Source of the DNA: a virus
Virus record (IMG/VR): IMGVR_UViG_3300042914_001360
Location: 1 to 20,046 of that record
Length of the DNA stretch: 20,046 nt
Direction: 5' to 3' (one strand)
Below the pieces are notes generated by a model. The model was given only the letters and a program-made list of their open reading frames with translations. It had not been told where the DNA came from and did no database searches. This document shows positions 14,604 to 19,248 of the stretch, in pieces (position 1 is the stretch's first letter; every line of letters begins with the position of its first letter). The position numbers were made by a program, and so were the translations under genes.

Positions 14604-14793
14604 ACTTACGCAAGATTTGTGACCACCGCAACAAATGTTTCTGCGGTACCGCAACAATTCGCTTTTTGCCGCATACCGCAACTACCGCAAGAAATACCCC
14701 TTATAAGGGGTATTTCTGCGGTGGTGCTGCGGCGGTCGAAAATCTTTTCTGCGGTGGTGGGTCAAAAGTTGGATCGGCAAATCTTGCGTAAGT
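14604..14793. repeat. 16-bp perfect inverted repeat enclosing 190 bp
   Basis: ACTTACGCAAGATTTG (14604-14619) is the exact reverse complement of CAAATCTTGCGTAAGT (14778-14793). A second nested pair, ACCACCGCA (14622-14630) with TGCGGTGGT (14750-14758), extends the potential cruciform. No target-site duplication flanks the outer arms, which argues against a MITE. Confidence 0.85.
14642..14722. repeat. Two perfect palindromes inside the origin-like block
   Basis: TGCGGTACCGCA (14642-14653) is a perfect 12-bp palindrome made of two head-to-head GCGGT units. GAAATACCCCTTA (14691-14703) and its exact complement (14704-14716) form a 26-bp palindrome with no loop. It extends outward to ACCGCA (14684-14689) and TGCGGT (14717-14722) with one bulged A. 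No T-run follows, so it is not a normal terminator. Confidence 0.85.
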
Positions 14794-14810
14794 GTTTTCA
14801 AATTGAAAAC
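14794..14810. promoter_or_regulatory. Operator-like near-palindrome
   Basis: GTTTTCAA and TTGAAAAC flank a single central A, giving a 17-bp dyad typical of HTH repressor sites. It abuts the 16-bp repeat and lies about 40 bp upstream of the promoter at 14837. A direct repeat GGGTCAAAAG at 14759-14768 and 14820-14829 brackets it. Confidence 0.4.
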
Positions 14811-14836
14811 GGCGGGTCGGGGTCAAAAGATACGCT

Positions 14837-14863
14837 TTGTGACGTCGCTATGCGTGCTATACT
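14837..14863 (+). promoter_or_regulatory. Extended -10 promoter abutting a start codon
   Basis: TGC-TATACT, an extended -10 with TATACT at 14858-14863, is preceded by a weak -35 (TTGTGA, 14837-14842, spacer 15; or CTTTGT at 14835, spacer 17). The ATG at 14870 lies exactly 7 bp past the -10, where transcription should begin, and there is no Shine-Dalgarno, so the mRNA is probably leaderless. Confidence 0.55.
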
Positions 14864-14869
14864 AGCCAA

Positions 14870-15010
14870 ATGAAACAAGGTCTATACGCCAACATGAACC
14901 GCAGGAAGCGTCTTGGGATCTCACGGTCCAAGCGGAAGTCCACGATCCAGCCCAAGGTATGGCGTATGATGAAGGCCAAGCGTGGTGGCTTCAGTGAAAA
15001 CAAAGGTTGA
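14870..15010 (+). CDS. 46-residue basic phage protein
   Basis: Reads MKQGLYANMNRRKRLGISRS and continues basic to GGFSENKG. It resembles a group of tiny phage proteins with a KGLYANI...RRKxGxSRxKxxSTI pattern that I know from other genomes; their function is undescribed. It is very rich in Arg and Lys, so nucleic-acid binding is likely. It starts at the expected transcription start of the promoter at 14837 with no ribosome-binding site, and overlaps the next gene. Confidence 0.7.
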   Translation: MKQGLYANMNRRKRLGISRSKRKSTIQPKVWRMMKAKRGGFSENKG

Positions 15011-15251
15011 GTTAGCTTGGGACTACATTGAGTTGTTGATTCTGGAGAACTCCAGACTACACAAGACTATTGGAAGGGTAGATCGGTTCTTTGGGGATGT
15101 GCTTGCCAACTGCAGCCATGAGGTTTATCAGGCTAACATGGATGCGATGATTGCTGACCTTGAAGACCTCAACGGGTTTATCGATACGCACAAGGCAAAG
15201 ATAGCCAAACTAGCGGAGGCACTGAATGAACCCACGAAACCTACCCTGTAA
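14994..15251 (+). CDS. Small coiled-coil protein
   Basis: 85 residues from GTG 14994, with GTG 14982 and 14985 as alternatives; all overlap the end of the 46-residue gene. The protein is helical throughout, with heptad-like Leu/Ile spacing (WDYIELLILENSRLHKTI, and later MIADLEDLNGFIDTHKAKI), so it is probably an oligomeric coiled coil. No family is recognised. It overlaps the next start by 26 bp. Confidence 0.6.
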   Translation: MKTKVELAWDYIELLILENSRLHKTIGRVDRFFGDVLANCSHEVYQANMDAMIADLEDLNGFIDTHKAKIAKLAEALNEPTKPTL

Positions 15252-15462
15252 TAGCCCCAGACGTACCCCGGGAGGGTCCAAGAAGTTTGTAGTGCGGGCA
15301 TGCTCAGGCGGTAAATCCAAGACCATCCGCTTCGGTGACCCCAAGATGACCATCAAGAAGTCCAATCCTGCCCGCAGGAAGAGCTTCCGGGCTAGGCATA
15401 GGTGCGATTCGCAGCCCCCGTCCAAGACCAGCGCCAGATACTGGAGTTGTCGTAAGTGGTGA
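15226..15462 (+). CDS. Small DUF5872-like basic protein
   Basis: 78 residues. GGKSKTIRFGDPKMTIKKSN, then ARRKSFRARHRCDSQPP and the ending ARYWSCRKW, match the conserved core of DUF5872, a small domain found in phages and giant viruses and marked by RFGDPxMxxK, FRARHxC and a final YWSCxxW. The two Cys and the His could bind a metal. Function is not known. The protein is strongly basic, so it may bind DNA or be packaged. Confidence 0.8.
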   Translation: MNPRNLPCNSPRRTPGGSKKFVVRACSGGKSKTIRFGDPKMTIKKSNPARRKSFRARHRCDSQPPSKTSARYWSCRKW

Positions 15463-15476
15463 AAAAAGGCTCCACA

Positions 15477-15626
15477 ATGCCCCGCAATCGAGCGGAAATG
15501 GCCCTAGAAACGAGGATTGACGCAAAGTGCATACCCCACACCACCCAATCGAAGATACGGCCTTTAAAGACGAAATTGCCAGAATCCTTGGGTAACAAGG
15601 CTTGTTGCGTGTCTATTGGCAGGTAA
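15477..15626 (+). CDS. Possible 49-residue protein
   Basis: An ATG at 15477 opens 49 codons (starting MPRNRAEMALETRIDAKC, ending KACCVSIGR), 14 bp after the DUF5872-like gene, with AAAAAAGG as a plausible Shine-Dalgarno. The sequence is mixed, with three Cys. A minus-strand frame (15637-15392) covers the same bases but runs back through the DUF5872-like gene. I favour the + strand, with modest certainty. Confidence 0.4.
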   Translation: MPRNRAEMALETRIDAKCIPHTTQSKIRPLKTKLPESLGNKACCVSIGR

Positions 15627-15639
15627 ATCAAAACCAAAA

Positions 15640-15669
15640 ATCAAAACCTGCTGGAAAATCTCCAGCAGG
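15640..15669 (-). terminator. Rho-independent terminator, minus strand (distal)
   Basis: A 9-bp perfect stem CCTGCTGGA/TCCAGCAGG (15647-15669) has a 5-base loop. On the minus strand it is followed by TTTTGATTTTTGGTTTT. It backs up the terminator at 15807-15848. The 15670-15771 stretch between them holds no gene that I can support. Confidence 0.6.
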
Positions 15670-15771
15670 AAATTCAAAAATAAAATCCTATCCGCCCGCG
15701 CGGAATCTCGCTCCTTAATAGGCACTTTCGGTTTAGCCAATAGAATATAGTGGCAGCCGGAAAATCGAAAT

Positions 15772-15806
15772 AATTCCTAGCAAGTTGATAGGAATTGTAG
15801 GAATTG
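15772..15806. repeat. Short repeat cluster TAGGAATT
   Basis: AATTCCTA (15772-15779) is the inverse of TAGGAATT at 15789-15796, and TAGGAATTG repeats directly at 15789-15797 and 15798-15806. This may be a binding site between the two minus-strand terminators. No role is clear. Confidence 0.4.
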
Positions 15807-15848
15807 AATAAAATAAAAAGCCGGCAAGGGAATAAAACCCAAGCCGGC
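15807..15848 (-). terminator. Rho-independent terminator closing the minus-strand module
   Basis: On the minus strand GCCGGC-TT-GGG, a loop TTTTATT, CCC-TT-GCCGGC (15848-15820), and then TTTTTATTTTATT. It lies 7 bp past the stop of the 24-residue peptide. A second hairpin, GGGTGCT/AGCACCC (15851-15875), overlaps that stop codon. Confidence 0.75.
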
Positions 15849-15855
15849 CCGGGTG

Positions 15856-15930
15856 CTACTTTCTAAAGAGCACCCAAAACACGGCCGCCATTATGGCGCC
15901 GAATATAACTCCGATACCAAAGCTATTCAC
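15856..15930 (-). CDS. 24-residue membrane peptide
   Basis: A GTG at 15930 starts a peptide of 24 residues, MNSFGIGVIFGAIMAAVFWV plus LFRK. It is a single hydrophobic helix with Gly spacing suited to helix packing, and a basic end. It overlaps the preceding gene by 8 bp and is followed by a hairpin and a terminator, a natural end of an operon. The weak Shine-Dalgarno (AAGG) and small size make it uncertain. It may be a membrane-acting peptide. Confidence 0.45.
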   Translation of the reverse strand: MNSFGIGVIFGAIMAAVFWVLFRK

Positions 15931-16060
15931 GGCGCCTTATTTTATGCGTGTGCGTACCGGCATGGTCCCCAATCCAAAAAGCCGGCACCGGGTACCACGA
16001 CGCGTAAACGTCGTCATAATACTCGCAGCCGTCTTGTATTATATCTAATTCTTTAAGCAT
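15923..16060 (-). CDS. 45-residue hypothetical protein
   Basis: From ATG 16060, with a good Shine-Dalgarno (AAGAAGGGAAAC before the start). The frame is open to 16117, but only this start has a ribosome site. It is acidic and aromatic-rich, with IIQDGCEYYDDVYASWYPVP and ending HTHKIRRRE. I recognise no family. The region 16061-16161 holds its leader and a copy of GGAACGTCC (16149-16157) that recurs at 16892-16900. Confidence 0.6.
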   Translation of the reverse strand: MLKELDIIQDGCEYYDDVYASWYPVPAFWIGDHAGTHTHKIRRRE

Positions 16061-16161
16061 ATGTTTCCCTTCTTTTATGTTTTCTCTTTGGTCCCAGCGT
16101 CCGCCGGTCCCGTGCATGCCCTACGGTTTGAACGTAAGACATGAGGCGGGAACGTCCTTAG

Positions 16162-16860
16162 CTAGTTAACGGCCGCAATCGCCGCCGCCTTCTTTTTCGC
16201 CGCACCGTGCGGCATGAATCCGACGACTACAGACCGTTGACCGCGAGCACAAAGCCGGCAGCGTGCGCAATTCATTCCCTCTATTTTCTGTGCCGGGCAT
16301 ATCACAACTTTACGGCCGGCCGGCGTTGTCGTGTTTTCAGTTATCCCGTCGGGGAGAATTGTCGCAACCGGACCAATGCCAAGCGCCGCCAACTCGTCGG
16401 CATGATTCAAACCGTTAGCGGATAGATTCACCGTAAAACCGTCCCGGTTTGCCGCCGCAATCGCTTCCCGGTTTTCCCTTACCGGGCCGTTTTGCCTATC
16501 TAAAACCGGTTTATGCGTGTAAGTGAAGCCGTTGCGGCCCGTGTTCGCTTTGACTAGGTCCGCCAACATGGCGCCATCAATAACTTCATTCTCCCCGGGC
16601 AAGTCCCCGGCTTGGTTATGGCGCCAAAAAGTTTGCCCGGGCAGCCGGCGAACTTTCTCCAAAAAGCCGGCGAACGTGTCCCCCCGCTTCCCGGCCGTCA
16701 CCTTGTCCCAATGCCAGCCAATTGGGCCGACTACAAAGCAACCGTTAGCCTTTAGCGGGCATGAATCCGGGCAAGTTCTGCGGTCACTTGTTGAAACAAA
16801 CATGGGGCCGGTTTTTGCGTTTTGAGAGATAGGTGAAGAGTGATATTTCGAATTTTGCAT
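16162..16860 (-). CDS. DUF7227-type protein
   Basis: 232 residues. The order TGPMFVSTSDRRTCPDSCPL, then GCFVVGPIGWHWDKVTAGKRG, FWRHNQAGDLPGENE, FTYTHKPV, NLSANGLNHADELAALG and the Cys cluster CARCRLCARGQR matches a phage and bacterial family I know as DUF7227. Two Cys groups (near residues 30-41 and 195-210) may bind an Fe-S cluster or zinc. The HNQAGDLPG and THKP segments are the most conserved and may form an active site. The biochemical role is unknown. No Shine-Dalgarno precedes the ATG; a TATTTT (16872-16867) lies 7 bp upstream, so a leaderless transcript is possible. Confidence 0.75.
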   Translation of the reverse strand: MQNSKYHSSPISQNAKTGPMFVSTSDRRTCPDSCPLKANGCFVVGPIGWHWDKVTAGKRGDTFAGFLEKVRRLPGQTFWRHNQAGDLPGENEVIDGAMLADLVKANTGRNGFTYTHKPVLDRQNGPVRENREAIAAANRDGFTVNLSANGLNHADELAALGIGPVATILPDGITENTTTPAGRKVVICPAQKIEGMNCARCRLCARGQRSVVVGFMPHGAAKKKAAAIAAVN

Positions 16861-16874
16861 ATGTTTAAAATAGT

Positions 16875-16920
16875 GGCGCCGGGAAACGGTTGGAACGTCC
16901 CCGGCGCCTTTTTGTTTATT
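16875..16920 (+). terminator. Strong hairpin with + strand T-run between minus-strand genes
   Basis: GGCGCCGGG (16875-16883) pairs perfectly with CCCGGCGCC (16900-16908), followed on the + strand by TTTTTGTTTATT. As a terminator it points the wrong way for the surrounding minus-strand genes. On the minus strand only ACTATTTT follows, so it would act weakly there. The 16-base loop contains GGAACGTCC. It may stop antisense transcripts entering the DUF932-like gene or act in both directions. Confidence 0.55.
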
Positions 16921-16922
16921 GT

Positions 16923-17777
16923 TTACGATGCGAGGGCAAGCGCCATGTCACGCGCAACGGCATGAACGTTCCCGCCACGCTGAAACGTTTCGACGTGTAG
17001 GTCCGCAAGCTTCCCCTTGGCGGCAACGTCGGCGACGTTCCACAAGGTGCGATTGAATCGGATGCCCGCGTCAATGTTTCGCAATGCCCGCACGCTATAA
17101 TGCCGGCCGCCGGTACGATAACCACGCGTGAAGTTTTCCTGAACGCGATTGAATGTCCGCCACAAGTCATTTTGTACATCTTCGCTGCGGTGGTAAATTT
17201 GCGCGGCATATTCTGCGCGGCTGATTTTCCTTACCGCTTCTTCACGCCCCCAACGCGCTGCCGCGCCAAGGTGAAAAAGCATTTTCCGCTGATTTTCGTC
17301 CAAGTTGACTTGTTGCCATTCCCAAACTTGAGAAGACAACTTAGGGACGTAAGACTTGACTTCTTCCGCCCCGGCCCTGATAAGTCGCGACAACTCCCCG
17401 GGGTTTCCGACGTGGCGGATCCTAATTGATGCGGCAAGCGCGCCAGCATAAATTCCATTCATACAAACGGCGCGAAACACGCCAGCCATCATTACAAAAG
17501 CGGACGTCCCGTCGTTCCCGTTTTTCATGACAAGTTGCGGGCGGAATTCCCTCGTCGATGGCAAGCTTGGATGATCCAAGCGTATGACATGCCCGAGATA
17601 TGGGACGCGCTCCGCGAACCGTGTACCCTTTACTGTACGCTGCGAAACGCGCCAACCGTCCGCCATAAGCGGCGCGAGCGCGTCGGCCGTGCTAATTCCC
17701 GCGAAACGCGCGGACGTTGTCCCCGGGTAGCCCGTGGACGTGGTTAGATATGATTGGTTCTCTGTCACTGTTTGCAT
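16923..17777 (-). CDS. DUF932-type phage/plasmid protein
   Basis: 284 residues with a strong Shine-Dalgarno (AGGAGGAAAC before the ATG). RPQLVMKNGNDGTSAFVMMA followed by GVFRAVCMNGIYAG is the central signature of DUF932, seen in phages, plasmids and genomic islands. The C-terminal half is helical and ends with a segment on DMALALAS. Its precise role is not established; relatives appear next to anti-defence and mobile-element genes. Position in the module with a DUF7227-type protein suggests joint expression, although an intervening hairpin could uncouple them. Confidence 0.8.
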   Translation of the reverse strand: MQTVTENQSYLTTSTGYPGTTSARFAGISTADALAPLMADGWRVSQRTVKGTRFAERVPYLGHVIRLDHPSLPSTREFRPQLVMKNGNDGTSAFVMMAGVFRAVCMNGIYAGALAASIRIRHVGNPGELSRLIRAGAEEVKSYVPKLSSQVWEWQQVNLDENQRKMLFHLGAAARWGREEAVRKISRAEYAAQIYHRSEDVQNDLWRTFNRVQENFTRGYRTGGRHYSVRALRNIDAGIRFNRTLWNVADVAAKGKLADLHVETFQRGGNVHAVARDMALALAS

Positions 17778-17789
17778 GGTAGTTTCCTC

Positions 17790-17909
17790 CTATTTCCTTT
17801 TATTGTTTACTGTCCCGGCGAGAATCCCGAGAAGGATTCCCGCTAGGAAAACGGTTGCAATGGCGCCGGCAAGGGCCGGGAATGTCACGGTTGCGGTTGC
17901 GGGTATCAT
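17790..17909 (-). CDS. 39-residue membrane peptide with duplicated N-terminus
   Basis: Starts at ATG 17909, overlapping the upstream stop as ATGA. It reads MIPATATVTFPALAGAIATV and then a hydrophobic segment FLAGILLGILAGTV ending NNKRK, a single-pass membrane protein. Its first 13 residues nearly repeat those of the preceding gene (MIPATPAATFPAQ). Function unknown. Confidence 0.6.
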   Translation of the reverse strand: MIPATATVTFPALAGAIATVFLAGILLGILAGTVNNKRK

Positions 17910-18145
17910 TTGCCGCTCGCAATCTTTTTGAGTTGCGCAACGGGGAAAACCCAACGCACACCATTCACAATTACATAAGCGCGCCATTTCCCGATAACGT
18001 TTTTCCTTAGGCGCTCAACGGTCCCGGTTTTTACGCCGGGCCGCCTAAGTTGAAATGAATCAGGCAACGTGACAGTGTCTCCCCTAATAAAATCGGGCCG
18101 GGAAGCTTGGGCCGGGAATGTCGCGGCAGGGGTTGCGGGTATCAT
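17873..18145 (-). repeat. Duplicated 37-bp gene start
   Basis: Bases 18145-18109 and 17909-17873 on the minus strand share ATGATACCCGCAACC, an 8-bp variable stretch, and GACATTCCCGGCCC, about 33 of 37 positions in all. The repeat covers the first 12 codons of both small genes. Confidence 0.75.
17906..18145 (-). CDS. 79-residue SH3/KOW-like small protein
   Basis: From ATG 18145, with a GAAGGAG Shine-Dalgarno. After the MIPATPAATFPAQ start, the segment DFIRGDTVTLPDS followed by GVKTGTVERLRKN and WRAYVIVNGVRWVFPVAQLK suggests a small beta barrel of SH3 or KOW type, often found in proteins that touch nucleic acids or the ribosome. The fold is inferred from strand pattern only. It is coupled by ATGA overlaps at both ends. 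Confidence 0.6.
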   Translation of the reverse strand: MIPATPAATFPAQASRPDFIRGDTVTLPDSFQLRRPGVKTGTVERLRKNVIGKWRAYVIVNGVRWVFPVAQLKKIASGK

Positions 18146-18423
18146 CGGATATCTCCTTCCCAAGTTTTCATTACCTCGCGTGTCGCAATGGCTTTTATGA
18201 TTTGATATTTCACCCTAATTGGATTCTCGAGCGCCATTACCCCGTTTCCGCGTATGCAATCGCGCAAGTATTCTTCGGCGGCATTTAGGGTTAGGAATTC
18301 GCGCAACCTCTTCCAAGGTTTTGCGGGATTTTCTCCGCAATAAACGCGGACATAAAAATAAGTTGCATCCGCAATTCGGGAAGCTTGGGCCGTTCCCGTT
18401 TCGGCGCTAGTCGTGTTTTGCAT
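18142..18423 (-). CDS. Hypothetical protein leading the minus-strand module
   Basis: 93 residues. The segment ATYFYVRVYCGENPAKPWKR followed by a helix LNAAEEYLRDCIRGNG and strands PIRVKYQIIKAIAT suggests a small alpha-beta domain. I recognise no family. No Shine-Dalgarno is seen before the ATG at 18423; the first gene of a module often has a promoter close by, and the sequence upstream (18440-18500) is AT-rich. Its stop overlaps the next start as ATGA. Confidence 0.65.
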   Translation of the reverse strand: MQNTTSAETGTAQASRIADATYFYVRVYCGENPAKPWKRLREFLTLNAAEEYLRDCIRGNGVMALENPIRVKYQIIKAIATREVMKTWEGDIR

Positions 18424-18566
18424 GGAAGTAAGTTCGCACCTTATGCCGCATCTTGCAAGCTTTTTTATTAAAATATTTCAAACTTTACCTTATTCTATGT
18501 CCGCTATCTTCACCCTCCCTGCGAATCAAAACGCCATGGCGGCCGTTTAAACGCGATTTTTACGCC

Positions 18567-18594
18567 TTGGGGAAGCTTAAAACCGTGATATAGT
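18567..18594 (+). promoter_or_regulatory. Extended -10 promoter for the terminase operon
   Basis: TGA-TATAGT, an extended -10 with TATAGT at 18589-18594, and a weak -35 TTGGGG (18567-18572). The ATG at 18601 is exactly 7 bp downstream, as at 14870. The rest of 18424-18600 is divergent intergenic DNA, AT-rich toward the minus-strand module, with a palindrome CTTGCAAG at 18452-18459 and no gene visible. Confidence 0.55.
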
Positions 18595-18600
18595 GTAGGA

Positions 18601-19248
18601 ATGCCCGAGGAAAAAGGCGGACGGCCGACGAAGTATAGTGAAGAGATTGCCGAGAAGGTCATCGCATATATCCGTAAGGGTTTGACTTGGGAGCGTGCGG
18701 CCGAAGCCGTGGGGATTCCTGAGCGGACCATCCAAGGATGGCAAGAAAGCCGGCCCGCATTCCGCGACGCTATAAAAAAAGCGCGGCGAGAATTAGAGGC
18801 GAGTTTATTAGATTCAATCAGCGAAGCAGGCGTAAAGCATTGGCAGGCAAAGGCTTGGATAGCGGAGCGCGTGTTCGGATATGCGCAGCCAAGCGCTCGA
18901 GTTGACGTGAAGGCGGAACTGAATCACGGACTCTCCCCAAGCTTGGCGGCGATGCTCGCCGGCATTCATTCACGGTCAACGACTTACGTAAAGTCTGCAC
19001 AAGTCGTTGATAATCAGGCTAGTTTAGACAATGTTTATTGCGCGACAAATGAGCCGGCCCTAATTCCGGCGGGAAAATCTAAAATTGACAAACTAAGTAA
19101 GCGTAAGTTGGTAAGACAAAGGAAGTTGCAACGCACCACCACACCACCCCGGGACGCCCCCAATCCCCCAAAATTTTCGCATACCCCCCCAGAGAAAACC
19201 GACCAAAACAAAAAGGAAGATGGCGAAGCCCCCCAAGAGCAGGCGTAA
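18601..19248 (+). CDS. terS: Terminase small subunit
   Basis: 215 residues. Residues about 8-55 (GGRPTKYSEEIAEKVIAYI, then AAEAVGIPERTIQGWQESR) form the helix-turn-helix that binds the packaging site, and RELEASLLDSISEAGVKHWQ followed by AWIAERVFGYAQP is the oligomerisation region of many TerS proteins. The C-terminal 70 residues are basic, Pro-rich and disordered, where TerL contacts are usual. The ATG follows an extended -10 by 7 bp with AGGA directly before it, too close for normal use, so the mRNA may be leaderless. It overlaps the large-subunit gene by 29 bp and contains an inverted repeat (18976-19014) that could be its own pac site. Confidence 0.85.
   Translation: MPEEKGGRPTKYSEEIAEKVIAYIRKGLTWERAAEAVGIPERTIQGWQESRPAFRDAIKKARRELEASLLDSISEAGVKHWQAKAWIAERVFGYAQPSARVDVKAELNHGLSPSLAAMLAGIHSRSTTYVKSAQVVDNQASLDNVYCATNEPALIPAGKSKIDKLSKRKLVRQRKLQRTTTPPRDAPNPPKFSHTPPEKTDQNKKEDGEAPQEQA
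18976..19014. repeat. 10-bp perfect inverted repeat in terS, pac-site candidate
   Basis: TCAACGACTT (18976-18985) is the exact inverse of AAGTCGTTGA (19001-19010), with a 15-bp centre that holds ACTTACG. The right arm extends to AAGTCGTTGATAAT, identical over 14 bp to 14572-14585 at the origin-like block. Packaging sites inside the small-subunit gene are known in P22-like and other headful phages. Confidence 0.5.

Larger units (their letters stand above)
14569..14810. other. Origin-like block: iterons, palindromes and nested inverted repeats
   Basis: A noncoding stretch begins on the stop codon of the primase-helicase gene. It contains CGTAAGTCG (14569-14577) paired with CGACTTACG (14602-14610); a 16-bp perfect inverted repeat enclosing 190 bp (14604-14793); ACCGCAA at 14625, 14648, 14675 and 14684; TGCGGT at 14642, 14717 and 14750 with a TGCGGC variant at 14728; TTTCTGCGGT three times (14638, 14713, 14746); and two perfect palindromes. 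Repeats of this density beside a replication gene are typical of iteron origins of phages and plasmids. A partition site, a packaging site or a structured RNA are other options. Confidence 0.6.

Noticed and set aside
14684-14722. Palindrome as a rho-independent terminator of the primase-helicase gene
   Set aside because: No T-run follows on either strand, and the hairpin has no loop.
14623-14760. CRISPR-like array from the repeated ACCGC units
   Set aside because: The units are 6-10 bp, occur in both orientations and have irregular short spacing, which does not fit a CRISPR array.
14604-14793. MITE or small transposon bounded by 16-bp inverted repeats
   Set aside because: No target-site duplication flanks the arms, and the inside is filled with iteron-like repeats and palindromes rather than neutral filler.
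15392-15637. 81-residue minus-strand frame
   Set aside because: It overlaps the DUF5872-like gene, which has a recognisable protein, and has no ribosome-binding site.
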